Shown: positions 45,201 through 53,631, numbered from the stretch's first letter. The stretch is DNA of 64,000 bases from Pyrinomonadaceae bacterium (GCA_028284415.1 JANQRU010000001.1:744001-808000), one strand, 5' to 3'. Made by a program: numbers and translations. Notes: generated from the letters alone by a model not told the origin.

Positions 45201-45875
45201 ATCTAAAGAAAAGTTGTTTTGAGTTACGCGAGCACCATTTGCAGATATAACGGAACCACCTGATTCTCTAAAACGGGTTGATTCTGTGGATGAACCAGGA
45301 CCTCCGTTAACAAAGTTTCCGCCACCACCAAGAACACCAACTGATGATGCTGATGGGCGTGTAACTCCGGGAGAAAGCCCGGCAAGCAAGGTAAAGTTTC
45401 TTTGCGGAATTGGCAAATCTACTACTTCACGTCCGGTGATGATGTCACCTCTTACGCTTGTTTCGCTTTCTACTAACGGAGCACTGTCAGCTGTTACATT
45501 TACAACATTGTCACCTACTCCAGCAACATCCGTAAATTGTACATTGATAGGAACTCTAGCATTGGTTTCAACCGTTACAGAAGCTAAAAGTACAGACTTG
45601 AATCCTGTAGCTTCTACTTTTACGCTGTAATTTCCCGGCTCTAAGTTTGGAACTGCAAACTCACCGACTTCATTACTTGTAACTTCTCTGGTAAAACCAT
45701 TTGCGTTGTTAGTTATAACAACTTTGGCATCAGGGACTAGTGCCCCCGTCTGATCTTTAACTGTACCAACGATGCTACCAGCATTTCTCTGAGCTACAGA
45801 GCTAATGCTCATAGCCAATATAACAAGCAGCAAAGATGAGTACAGAAAGATACTTTTTCTAAAGATTTTACTCAT
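42261..45875 (-). CDS. TonB-dependent receptor with N-terminal carboxypeptidase-regulatory domain (Oar-like)
   Basis: 1204 residues. Signal peptide to about residue 28; carboxypeptidase-regulatory beta-sandwich at 30-120 (GSIVGTVKDQTGALVPDAKVVITN); a plug region (IVNVTADSAPLVESETSVRGDIITGREVVDLPIPQRNF); then a long beta-barrel with many aromatic strands, ending RRRQMEFGLRIIF, a typical C-terminal outer-membrane signal ending in F. Such receptors are abundant in Acidobacteriota and import or sense substrates with TonB. An operator palindrome precedes the gene, and RBS AGAGAGG lies 11 nt before the ATG. No SusD homologue follows. Confidence 0.93.
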   Translation of the reverse strand: MSKIFRKSIFLYSSLLLVILAMSISSVAQRNAGSIVGTVKDQTGALVPDAKVVITNNANGFTREVTSNEVGEFAVPNLEPGNYSVKVEATGFKSVLLASVTVETNARVPINVQFTDVAGVGDNVVNVTADSAPLVESETSVRGDIITGREVVDLPIPQRNFTLLAGLSPGVTRPSASSVGVLGGGGNFVNGGPGSSTESTRFRESGGSVISANGARVTQNNFSLDGVDNNESQFGQIAVFPNPDAIAEFKVETSVPSAESGRAAGAIISTTFKSGGNEIHGTIFENYQGRFLSAGAAQFDENGANSGNNPNYVTHNYGGTVGGPIFFPRPGINGKDPFWYDGRNRSFFFVSIAGQRNGTPAFGGGEFPFVTVPTARMRAGDFSELLQPGNMQTFNLAGGGTVMAPVGTIFDPNGNPIPGNDLANCPACGSFSTYGNNLINAYPLPTEGGFQNNYRRNRAERSNVDSYDIKIDHKITDNNSIFGRWSWSKNSRIRDNNFPLGTSPNGNDLPSGFGAGDEFGNSRGLTLGNTHVFTPTIINDFRAGWTKVQIGINNPGINGSLGFNPGVDSALGSSNINACGTCDGISLIGIVDPSFSQEFVGDGGPFFFLSNNYNIANTVTIVRGNSIFKVGTDMRNRRNTNFDGGRNGGTKGQYQYGTSAGGFVAGNYNGIGPNDTGNAVANVLLGYQPGFVGRGDPGGPFTVQSSELAFFVQNDWKVSPDLTLNLGLRYDIFTAPTERFDRQVNFDPASGNLIVAGENAPGGRDLASNDLNNFGPRLGFAYSGLLEDKSLVIRGGYGLVYTTDVSGVQPLTANPGTGAANFQCAPINNPGDCPGNYPFGRNPFEQGIPFAPGTGQATAPGTVFPAPTGGSIIYNDPNRKDAYVHQYNLTLQYEFARNWLAEIGYVGSQTRNLLIVRNIGTQNNQGGPGSREVPNIGTVIASEYLGSASYNALQTKLEKRFSDGLSVLATYTYSKAIDDTPGGFCQGGTGPSTCGPDNPLNFDLDRGPSDLDVTHRFTFANVYDLPFGKGRKFLRDIPTALDVIIGGWQLNNIITLQSGPVFNPNWRGGRPDIIGDPTPTDAQRARGIQLNVAAFAPPSVQVFAGDMGCFTAGVANGSCPMIGNLGRNSFRGDTQEFWDASLFKNFPIRAISEAFNVQVRISAFNVLNHVNRSVPNGNIEDGNFGLDFSEQRRRQMEFGLRIIF

Positions 45876-45970
45876 ATTGTCAGACCTCTCTGGGCAATAT
45901 CTTAGAAATCGCCCCTGATTTTTTTTATATTATTGGGTTGAAGAATCAACTATCCCAACCGATACATTCT

Positions 45971-46000
45971 ATGACTGTACCCAAAATAAAGTATAGTCAT
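45971..46000. promoter_or_regulatory. inverted repeat in the receptor-gene leader
   Basis: ATGACTGTAC (45971-45980) and GTATAGTCAT (45991-46000) are inverted repeats with one G:T difference and a 10-bp spacer. They lie 96 bp upstream of the receptor start codon, downstream of the proposed promoter. Confidence 0.45.
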
Positions 46001-46081
46001 ACTCAACGTATCTGAGCCGTTAAATTACTTCCAAATAGCTTTTGAGTGAATTTAAGATATTTGATTATTCAAAAGTTGACG

Positions 46082-46120
46082 TATTAAAACTTTGTTTTTA
46101 GTCTAAACAAAGTTTTAATA
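46082..46120. promoter_or_regulatory. operator palindrome upstream of the TonB-dependent receptor
   Basis: Perfect 16-bp arms TATTAAAACTTTGTTT (46082-46097) and its complement AAACAAAGTTTTAATA (46105-46120), with a 7-bp spacer. The core AACTTTGTT-N9-AACAAAGTT recurs at 47386-47412 and 51809-51835. The half-sites TTTGTTT/AAACAAA resemble XylR-type ROK operators. The gap 45876-46169 (294 bp) holds this site, the promoter and the repeat at 45971. Confidence 0.75.
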
Positions 46121-46141
46121 CAAAGTTAACACTTATGTCAA
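46115..46141 (-). promoter_or_regulatory. possible promoter for the TonB-dependent receptor gene
   Basis: On the minus strand TTGACA (46141-46136), a short 15-bp spacer and TATTAA (46120-46115), overlapping the operator. The untranslated leader would be over 200 nt. Confidence 0.4.
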
Positions 46142-46169
46142 GAAAAAATATAACATTAACTATTTAATC

Positions 46170-47366
46170 TCAACTTGCCGACGCAAATTTATTTGCCAAA
46201 ACCAGACTAAAAGCTCCGGTTAAAGTTGCGTCAGCTTTTAATGAAGAAGCTGTAATAATTATGTCTGGAAGCCTTTTTCTCACACTTCTTTTTGCAGTTT
46301 TCTTTACAGTATCAGAAATCATTTCCCAAGCATTTGCCAACTCACCACTTATAACAATAGCTTGTGGACTTAAACCAATCACCAAGTTTGCGATTCCAAT
46401 CCCTAAGTATTGAGCAGTTTCTTGTAATACATCAAATGCTGCTTTTTCACCTTCCTTAGCTTTTTTTATAATGCTTTTCAGATCAATAGGTTTGTTTAAT
46501 TCTAAGTTTTTATTATTTTTTTTGTACCTTGAAATTATCGCTTTTTCAGAGGCAAAGGCTTCCCAACAAACTCTGCTACCGCAAGAACATTCAACTTGAG
46601 CCTCTGAACCGATTATCATATGCCCAAACTCGCCAGCAGCACCTTTTTCACCGCTGTAAACCTGTCCATCAAATATGATTCCGGTACCAATACCTTCCCC
46701 GACTAGCACGGTAATAAAATTTCTTACCTTTCTGATTACCTCTCGCCCAAACCACAGTTCAGCTAACGCTATAGAATTAGCATCATTATCAACAATAACT
46801 TTTAAGCCGGTGGATTTATTGATTTTTTCGCCGATGTTGTAGTCACTCCAATTGAAGTACGGAACATATATGATATTTCCATTGGAACGATTAGCTATCC
46901 CGGGAATGCTAATTCCGACTTCAAGTTCGTGTTCTGGATATTTTTTTGTTATAGACTTTATGACTTTAATAATCTTTTGAGCCATTTTGTCTATATCGTC
47001 GGTCGTATCGAAAGTTTGTTTTTCTATTATTTGCCCGGCAAGATCAACTACGGCAATCGTTGTAACTCTCGGATTCAGATCAACCCCAATTGCTACAGGA
47101 AATCCGGTTCTGATCCTTAGGAGTGTAGGTTTCCTTCCACCAGTTGAACTTCCAACACCTATGGTTTCTATCAAGCCAGACTTTTGTAATGACTCGATTA
47201 TTGAAGATACCGTTGAACGTTGAAGCTTAGTCTTTCGAGCAATCTCCGCACGAGAAATGGGAGCTTGGTCACGAACATAATTCAATACAATTTGTCGGTT
47301 AATATCCCTTATTGTATTTGGGCGTGCAATTTGAGCAGAAGCATCTTGTAAATGGATTTTTTTCAT
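46170..47366 (-). CDS. ROK-family transcriptional regulator (XylR/NagC-like)
   Basis: 398 residues from ATG 47366; the frame extends upstream only by a TTG start and 14 residues that overlap an operator-like site. N-terminal helix-turn-helix (DQAPISRAEIARKTKLQRSTVSSIIESLQKSGLIETIG, about 30-70), then the ROK sugar-binding/kinase-like domain with DNDANSIALAEL, GTGIIFDGQVYSGEKGAAGEFGHM and the zinc motif CSCGSRVCWE. Such proteins are usually repressors that bind a sugar effector. Adjacent to the receptor gene, which it probably controls. Confidence 0.9.
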   Translation of the reverse strand: MKKIHLQDASAQIARPNTIRDINRQIVLNYVRDQAPISRAEIARKTKLQRSTVSSIIESLQKSGLIETIGVGSSTGGRKPTLLRIRTGFPVAIGVDLNPRVTTIAVVDLAGQIIEKQTFDTTDDIDKMAQKIIKVIKSITKKYPEHELEVGISIPGIANRSNGNIIYVPYFNWSDYNIGEKINKSTGLKVIVDNDANSIALAELWFGREVIRKVRNFITVLVGEGIGTGIIFDGQVYSGEKGAAGEFGHMIIGSEAQVECSCGSRVCWEAFASEKAIISRYKKNNKNLELNKPIDLKSIIKKAKEGEKAAFDVLQETAQYLGIGIANLVIGLSPQAIVISGELANAWEMISDTVKKTAKRSVRKRLPDIIITASSLKADATLTGAFSLVLANKFASAS

Positions 47367-47385
47367 AGAGATACTGAATTCAAAA

Positions 47386-47412
47386 CACTTTGTTGTTAGA
47401 GAAAACAAACAT
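47386..47412. promoter_or_regulatory. operator-like site in front of the ROK regulator gene
   Basis: CACTTTGTT-N9-AACAAACAT, matching AACTTTRTT-N9-AACAAAGTT at 15 of 18 positions with the same spacing. It is 20 bp upstream of the ATG at 47366, and a TTGACA (minus strand 47433-47428) lies 15 bp farther upstream. Autoregulation is implied. Confidence 0.6.
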
Positions 47413-47466
47413 ATTAATAAACCTTTTTGTCAATATTTTCAATACTTTTTTGAAAAGCTTAAAGCC

Positions 47467-47506
47467 AAAAAAATTTGGAATACCCTTTTTTCAAAGAATA
47501 TTCCAA
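47467..47506 (-). terminator. terminator of the FG-GAP/ASPIC gene
   Basis: TTGGAATA (47475-47482) pairs with TATTCCAA (47499-47506). On the minus strand the hairpin is followed by A and seven T. It separates the gene ending at 47533 from the ROK regulator gene. Confidence 0.65.
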
Positions 47507-47532
47507 GCTACTGACTAAGACTTTTGATTGCT

Positions 47533-49332
47533 TTATTTGATAATGCCTTTTCCTTGTTTGATTTTTATAATTTGATTGATTTTGTCAACTTTTATATTTT
47601 CGGTTTCTCCATTTGCCCAAACAACTTTTAACTCATCAATTTTACTATTTTGTCCCAACCCAATATGAATCACTTGTTCATTTTGAGATGCGTATCCTGC
47701 ACCACTTTTGACGTCAAATCTTTGAGTCATAGTTCCTGTTTTTACGAACACCTTTGAACCAATTCCATCTAAAGGTGTTTTCTTATCCTTATTGCCAGAT
47801 AATTTTATTTTTATCCAATTATTTGCTTCCTGTGAAATGTTTTTCAAAAGCGTTGGTGACGAATCCATGTTGTTTATTACAGCGTCTAACTTTCCGTCAT
47901 TATCAAAATCTGCAATCGCTAAACCTCTTGCTTTTAAAGAAAGTGCTAATGCTGTATCTGGAGCCGCCTCAATTCTTCTGTAACGAATGCGATTAGAATT
48001 CTTTTCCTGCTTTTCATTTCTAAAAAGTAAAATTTGTTGAGCAAAACTTGTACCCCATTGAAATTTATCTACAACAGGATAAACATGCCCGTTTGCTACT
48101 AAAACATCCTTCCAACCATCATTGTCATAATCTACAAAAGAAGTTCCCCAGCCTAAAAATGGAATGGATGACTCACCAAGTCCAGCTTGAAAAGTTATGT
48201 CAGTAAAATTCCCATCGCCGTCATTCCTATATAAAGTGTTTGAGTCATCAGAAAAATTTGTTATATGAAAATCAACTAAACCATCATTGTCATAATCGCC
48301 AACAGCTAATCCCATACCAGCTTGCTCGCGTCCATTTTCATTCAGTGCAATTCCTGACGGATAACCAAACTCTTCAAATTTTCCTTTTCCATCATTTATG
48401 TATAGCTGTTTCGGAGTTGAATCATTTACAACCAATAAGTCCAAATCTTGATCGTCATCTATATCAATAAATACAGAAGAAAAACCATAGTATTTTTCTT
48501 CATCTGTTACACCAACCTTGTCTCCGACCTCTTCAAAAGTTCCATCGGCTTTCTGGCGAAATAACTTATCTTTTGCACCTTTCAAACCTCTTGGTCCACA
48601 CATTACAGGCTGTCCACGAAACTGACAGAAATTAGAAGCTGTTTTGCCTCCTTTTCCAACATCTTTTGGACTTTGCGGCAGACTTCTAAGATCAAAAGCA
48701 AGGTAAGCTGTAATGAATAGATCAAGCCTTCCATCTTTGTCATAATCACCAAATGTAGAGCCTGTGTGCCAACCTTTGACAGCTAAGCCGACTTTCTCTG
48801 CAACGTCTGTAAATGTTCCATCACCATTATTTTTGTAAAGGCGAGGAATTCCAAAATTGCTAACAAAAATGTCGGAGAAACCATCATTGTTGTAATCACC
48901 AACGCTTACACCCATTCCCCAACGTTCATTCTCAACGCCGGCTTTCTTCGTTACATCTTCAAATTTCCAATTGCCTAAATTGCGGAATAAAGCAGATTTC
49001 GGCTTTGCTTCTTTTCCTTTTTCGGCATTTATAGATGAGCCATTTAAAAGATATATGTCGGACAATCCATCATTATCAAAATCCAAAATGGCAACCGTGC
49101 AAGCGGTTGTTTCAAGAATATATTCCTTATCAAGACTTCCAGCTGTGCATTTGTAATTCTTTAAATCTGTTGAAGCAGAAACATCTTCAAAGATTTTTGG
49201 AGCTTTGGAATTTGTAATTCCGGTAGTTTGTCTAGAAGTATAAGATTTGGCTTCACCAGTTGAAACTCCACCCTGCGAAAAAACGATCAGGTTTACAGTC
49301 AAAATAAATAAAAGACTAATTAAACATTTCAT
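47533..49332 (-). CDS. secreted FG-GAP/VCBS repeat protein with ASPIC/UnbV C-terminus (CRTAC1-like)
   Basis: 599 residues with a signal peptide (VNLIVFSQ). From about 70 to 490 come repeated beta-propeller units with Ca-binding DxDxDG(x)D loops (DFDNDGLSDIYLLNG, DYNNDGFSDIFVSN, DYDKDGRLDLFIT, DFDNDGKLDAVI). The last 90 residues are an ASPIC/UnbV domain (GIGSKVFVKTGTMTQRFDVKSGAGYASQNEQVIHIGLGQ). Such proteins are common in Acidobacteriota and Planctomycetes and likely act in extracellular binding. It follows the cytochrome gene on the same strand after 118 bp. Confidence 0.92.
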   Translation of the reverse strand: MKCLISLLFILTVNLIVFSQGGVSTGEAKSYTSRQTTGITNSKAPKIFEDVSASTDLKNYKCTAGSLDKEYILETTACTVAILDFDNDGLSDIYLLNGSSINAEKGKEAKPKSALFRNLGNWKFEDVTKKAGVENERWGMGVSVGDYNNDGFSDIFVSNFGIPRLYKNNGDGTFTDVAEKVGLAVKGWHTGSTFGDYDKDGRLDLFITAYLAFDLRSLPQSPKDVGKGGKTASNFCQFRGQPVMCGPRGLKGAKDKLFRQKADGTFEEVGDKVGVTDEEKYYGFSSVFIDIDDDQDLDLLVVNDSTPKQLYINDGKGKFEEFGYPSGIALNENGREQAGMGLAVGDYDNDGLVDFHITNFSDDSNTLYRNDGDGNFTDITFQAGLGESSIPFLGWGTSFVDYDNDGWKDVLVANGHVYPVVDKFQWGTSFAQQILLFRNEKQEKNSNRIRYRRIEAAPDTALALSLKARGLAIADFDNDGKLDAVINNMDSSPTLLKNISQEANNWIKIKLSGNKDKKTPLDGIGSKVFVKTGTMTQRFDVKSGAGYASQNEQVIHIGLGQNSKIDELKVVWANGETENIKVDKINQIIKIKQGKGIIK

Positions 49333-49450
49333 AATTCAAAAATAACCAAAACTGTTTATTATTCTGGGGAATCTACAATAGAGTATTTGTAATTAAATAA
49401 TTGTTCAAATCAATTAGAAGCAAAATGTGGCTCAAATGTTTGATACATTT

Positions 49451-51742
49451 TTAGTCTGAGGTTTGTACTGATTCTAATTTCTTTGTCCAATCAATTTCAC
49501 TTATGGAAAGATAGTCTTGCTTTTCCCAAGAATCTTGGAATGGAAGTAGGTTGTGGGTATGATATGGCAAACTTTCATTGCCGATATCCCAATTTTTTTG
49601 TAAGAAATTATTAGCTATCGGTGCTGTTTGAGGGTCATCTTTTAAATCGCGGAAAAGTATGGCTTTTTCTCTCGCCTCCTTTCTCATCTTCAGTTTTTGA
49701 TAAATTAGCATCAAATTGTAATTAGCGGAGAGGTCTTCAGGGTCAATCTCGAGAATTTCCTCATAATATTTCTGAGCTACTTTTAGTTGCTCATCTCTTT
49801 TTTCCCTTGGAACAGATTCACTTTTTATCTTCGCTAACTCGCCAAGTTGCTGAAGAGTCATTCGATCATTGGGATACTTAGCTAAAACCTTTTTGAAATT
49901 TTCTTCAGCCTCTTCTAATTTACTAAATACACGCAAAATCCTTCCTTGTTGAAAAATTGCCCGATAATTTTCTGCATCAAGTTTAAGGGTTCTATCAATT
50001 AATTTGTCGGCGTCTTTGTAGGCACCTAGCTGCATAAGAGCAAGTGCTTTGTTGGTATATGCAACTGGACGATACTCATTCTTGAAATCTATAACTTCAT
50101 CAAAGGCATCCGCCGCCTGCGGAAATTGTTTTTGGTCAAGTAAAGCAATTCCATAATTATTCCAACGCCACCAATCAGGCATTGCTTTTTTTACAGGTGC
50201 TTTTTTGCGTGTTCTATCACCGACCAAGAAACTTTCGATAGTTTCAGCCATTGTAACTATCGGTAAATCAACTGATTTTCCTAGCACATAATCACTGTAA
50301 ACTCTTGTAAAGCGTCTGTATTTAACCTTGGCTGTTAGTTTTATTTCGCCTTCATAATTGATCGGAACTGTAAATTTGTATCTAGCTAAATCCGATTTAC
50401 CGGAATCAATTTTATTGTTGTAAGCAACGACCTTTGTTTCCCAAATATGGTGGACATCATTTAGAGAACCATCTCCCTTGACCAGATAAGTTAGATAATT
50501 GTGGGCTTTATTATCAAGCGAACCATCTTTTTTTATGTAGCCAGACTTGTAGAGAGTTTTGTTGTTCTTGTCTAAGACAGTAAATTCTATGAATGCTTCG
50601 TAAAAATCTCTTAACTCAGGTGGAAATGAATGACCGATATTTTTGTTGGTAATAATTACATCAGCCGTGAGAATGTCTCCTTTTTCAATGGTAAAGTTTT
50701 TCCTGTTTAGTGGAGCGATTAGTTTTTGTTTATCTTTTGTATTTTTTTGCTGGTGAAGTGCAAAAATATCTATGCCTACCTTGTCATCCTGCAAAAATTT
50801 AACAACTTCCTCAAATTGTTCCTTGTATCCATAAACCAAAGGAATAGCTGTGTTTGCCGCTGCGAAACGATGAGAAACTATGGTGTCATTTTTTACCGAC
50901 ACATCGTAATTTTTTGTTGGTACACGTTCCATATGACAAGAATTACAGGTTTGTTTATCTCTCGTATAAAATGGATGTGGAACTTCTTTTGAAAAGGATG
51001 ATTTTTGATACTCATCACCAACGGCAAAAGCTCTCAAGAATTTGTAGTCGTTTAGTTCTTTGGGAACTTGAGACTTATGACATGCGTTACAAAATTCCGG
51101 CTTCTTCAAGAGATCACGCATCATTGCACGTTTATGACCTTCAATGTCGTTTAGAATGTCATCATCGCTCGCTTCAACGATTTTAGTTCCATCTTCCTCT
51201 TCGATCAAAGCAGGTTGTCCCATCGTATATCCACCAATGCCGCGACCCGAGACAGATTCGATTGAGTGACAAACCATACAAGAAACACCTTCGTTATCAA
51301 ATGGTCTTTCATTAAATTTAGGTTTATCTGTTAAAGCTCCTGAAAAGAGTGCAGTCGGATTGTGGCAAGACTCGCAATGTCTTGTAAAAGCTATATTTTT
51401 TTGGTTTTGTAAATCTTGAACATTTTTTTGATAAAAAGGCTCAATAAATGATTTAGCATGTGCTGATTGTTCCCACTGTGGATGAACATCTGTGTGACAA
51501 GCTGCACAACGGGCTGAAGATGTAAAATCTTTTGCTGGAATAAACTTGCCATTGAAGGTAGTTGCATTACCCGGTGAAAAAGGTTTGTCTTCACCAAAAC
51601 GGAAATCGTAGGTTTCTGAAATCCACTCGTGGTAATTTTCGCGTGAAATATTTTCACTCTGGACAGCATTCATTACAAAAAAAGCTGCACCAAAAACAGT
51701 CCAAATCAAAATTACCGCATATTTGATTAAACGCTTTTTCAT
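49451..51742 (-). CDS. five-heme c-type cytochrome with C-terminal TPR domain
   Basis: 763 residues. N-terminal membrane anchor (KYAVILIWTVFGAAFFVMNAV). Five CxxCH heme sites: C79-H83, C123-H127, C155-H159, C218-H222 and C266-H270, all in the first 270 residues. About 290-500 is a beta-rich domain of unknown type, and about 540-720 consists of TPR units (PVAYTNKALALMQLGAYKDA, YRAIFQQGRILRVFSKLEEA). Known relatives with MtrA/NrfA-like or cytochrome_c554 modules pass electrons in the periplasm. Ordered before the FG-GAP gene; an operator-like site lies in its upstream region. Confidence 0.9.
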   Translation of the reverse strand: MKKRLIKYAVILIWTVFGAAFFVMNAVQSENISRENYHEWISETYDFRFGEDKPFSPGNATTFNGKFIPAKDFTSSARCAACHTDVHPQWEQSAHAKSFIEPFYQKNVQDLQNQKNIAFTRHCESCHNPTALFSGALTDKPKFNERPFDNEGVSCMVCHSIESVSGRGIGGYTMGQPALIEEEDGTKIVEASDDDILNDIEGHKRAMMRDLLKKPEFCNACHKSQVPKELNDYKFLRAFAVGDEYQKSSFSKEVPHPFYTRDKQTCNSCHMERVPTKNYDVSVKNDTIVSHRFAAANTAIPLVYGYKEQFEEVVKFLQDDKVGIDIFALHQQKNTKDKQKLIAPLNRKNFTIEKGDILTADVIITNKNIGHSFPPELRDFYEAFIEFTVLDKNNKTLYKSGYIKKDGSLDNKAHNYLTYLVKGDGSLNDVHHIWETKVVAYNNKIDSGKSDLARYKFTVPINYEGEIKLTAKVKYRRFTRVYSDYVLGKSVDLPIVTMAETIESFLVGDRTRKKAPVKKAMPDWWRWNNYGIALLDQKQFPQAADAFDEVIDFKNEYRPVAYTNKALALMQLGAYKDADKLIDRTLKLDAENYRAIFQQGRILRVFSKLEEAEENFKKVLAKYPNDRMTLQQLGELAKIKSESVPREKRDEQLKVAQKYYEEILEIDPEDLSANYNLMLIYQKLKMRKEAREKAILFRDLKDDPQTAPIANNFLQKNWDIGNESLPYHTHNLLPFQDSWEKQDYLSISEIDWTKKLESVQTSD

Positions 51743-51808
51743 TGTTAACCCAAAAAACTTATTAAGTGAGGGAAATTCCTTTGGAATATCTTAATTTTAA
51801 CTTTTGAA

Positions 51809-51835
51809 AACTTTATTCGCAAACTAAACAAAGTT
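51809..51835. promoter_or_regulatory. operator-like site upstream of the cytochrome/TPR gene
   Basis: AACTTTATT (51809-51817), N9, AACAAAGTT (51827-51835): identical in right half and spacing to the site before the TonB-dependent receptor, with one left-half difference. On the minus strand a TAAAAT hexamer follows at a distance that would place this site over the -35 region of the promoter for the gene starting at 51742. Confidence 0.6.
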
Positions 51836-51840
51836 AGATT

Positions 51841-53631
51841 TTATTTTATTTTGGATGTAATGCGTCCGATAGGATAAACTCCGATGCGTGAGTCATAGTA
51901 TGGTGAACGCTCATAGAAAAATCTTAGTCTGGCTCTGGGGTTGTTCGCAAACTTCTCATCTTTTAGTTTTTCTTGAAATTCTTTACGTAAGTCTTCATCC
52001 TTTGAAAGCATTTCAGTCGCAATATCTTCCATTATGTAGCTTTCTGAATATTCTTTCTGCTCAAAAATTGCATTGAAAAAACCCCAATACATTGCTGAAT
52101 CAGGAGAATTGGGTTCGAGCCAATGTATAGCAACTTTTGCATTTTTTTGATTCATTGGGACAATAACAGAATTCTTGGGAAATAAACGCTTTTCTTTAAT
52201 TGGAACTGTTTTGAAAGACATTGTAATCCTTCCTTCAAAAGGTCTATTTGCCCATTTCGGATTCTCAAAACGATAGCTTTCAATCTGAAATTCCTTTGGT
52301 TTGTCTATTCTTTTGTATTTGACCCCGTGAAAATCAAGACGATTAATTACATCTATCCATTGTGGCGGAATTATATAATATAGAGGAGGAGCAACTGACT
52401 TATCTATCCTTGCAAAATCATATTGTGGAATCTTTAAGTCAACGGGTTTTGTGCCATAAACAATTTGTTTTGCACCTGAAATTTTACTTTCTTTAAACCT
52501 GATTTCTAGTCCTTTGAAACTAAATGGTTTTGAAAAATTACCGATCCGTTGGCGTAGAGGAAATTCATCATTTGAATTGAACTCACTCCCTTTTTTTAAG
52601 GTTTCTTCATCTGCATTTTTGTTAGCCTTGAATAAGCTATCTTTATTATTGCCTATTTCTTCAATTGTATATCTAAGTAGGTCGTATGTACCTTTAACTC
52701 TTGATTTATAAGGTTTTACAGAATGAGCCTCAATCAATAAACCGTTTCTATTTCTCAAAGGGGTATAACCGGTTGCAAACCTAGGGGTTGCTATAAACGT
52801 AAATATCCCCTTGGATGGATTATTTCTATCAACAAACTGTAAGTATCTTGATAATAAATTGCCTTCTGCTTCCACTTTCGGAATAACATTTTTTTCGAAA
52901 TGTTTGTACATCCATTGTTTTAATGACTCAGAAATTTCTGCGTGATGTGCAAACTCATAAGTTATGTTATAACGAAAATCTGCTCCATCTGTGACATGAC
53001 AATCTATAAAAAAATCAGGATTCCATTCATTCCAAAGCTTTAACCAAGCTTGCATTTCCGGTGTATCAGCTTTCAAGTAATCCCGATTGAGATTGAGATT
53101 TGCAGAATTGGCACGAAAACCCATCTCTTCTGGTCCGTTTTGGTTTATGCGATTGTATTTTGAAAATAATTCGTGACCGTCAACATTAAAGATTGGAATA
53201 AACAAAATTATTGCATTTTCAAGTAGATCAGTTCTTGATTTGTAAATAGCAATATCCCTCAGCAATGCCAGTCCGGCATCTTTACCATCCGACTCTCCAG
53301 AATGTATCGCAGCTTGAATTAAAACTATTGCCTTACCACTTTTTTTTGCTTTATCAACTGTAAAGTTTTTATCTTTAGCTGCAATTAGTAAAGGTAAATC
53401 TCTCCCTTCACTACTTTTTCCAAAAGTTTTATAGACTATTGATTCAGATGCAGCGTCTAATCTTTTACTGTATGAGACGGTTTCGTCGTATTTTGGAGTC
53501 TTTTGATATTTACTGCTTTCAGCTAATGTTTGCCAATTTGTATTTCTTTTTGAATCACTTTGCCCAAACAAATTCTGGGACACTTGCAGTATCAATAGAT
53601 TAAGTATGATAAATAAGAAAGTTAGTCGCAT
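51841..53631 (-). CDS. M14-family zinc carboxypeptidase, secreted
   Basis: 596 residues with a signal peptide (MRLTFLFIILNLLILQVSQNLFGQ). Zinc-binding HxxE in IQAAIHSGESDGKDAG (about 110-125), substrate-binding NLNRDYLKADTPE and the third zinc ligand in FFIDCHVTDGADF; a glutamate in LLIEAHSVKPY probably belongs to the active site. A C-terminal region of about 250 residues has no clear family. It cleaves peptides from the C-terminus outside the cytoplasm. It is upstream of the cytochrome gene on the same strand. Confidence 0.88.
   Translation of the reverse strand: MRLTFLFIILNLLILQVSQNLFGQSDSKRNTNWQTLAESSKYQKTPKYDETVSYSKRLDAASESIVYKTFGKSSEGRDLPLLIAAKDKNFTVDKAKKSGKAIVLIQAAIHSGESDGKDAGLALLRDIAIYKSRTDLLENAIILFIPIFNVDGHELFSKYNRINQNGPEEMGFRANSANLNLNRDYLKADTPEMQAWLKLWNEWNPDFFIDCHVTDGADFRYNITYEFAHHAEISESLKQWMYKHFEKNVIPKVEAEGNLLSRYLQFVDRNNPSKGIFTFIATPRFATGYTPLRNRNGLLIEAHSVKPYKSRVKGTYDLLRYTIEEIGNNKDSLFKANKNADEETLKKGSEFNSNDEFPLRQRIGNFSKPFSFKGLEIRFKESKISGAKQIVYGTKPVDLKIPQYDFARIDKSVAPPLYYIIPPQWIDVINRLDFHGVKYKRIDKPKEFQIESYRFENPKWANRPFEGRITMSFKTVPIKEKRLFPKNSVIVPMNQKNAKVAIHWLEPNSPDSAMYWGFFNAIFEQKEYSESYIMEDIATEMLSKDEDLRKEFQEKLKDEKFANNPRARLRFFYERSPYYDSRIGVYPIGRITSKIK

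Noticed and set aside
46022-46075. CTTTTGA...TCAAAAG inverted repeat upstream of the receptor
   Set aside because: Arms of 7 bp with over 20 bp between them in AT-rich DNA are expected by chance.
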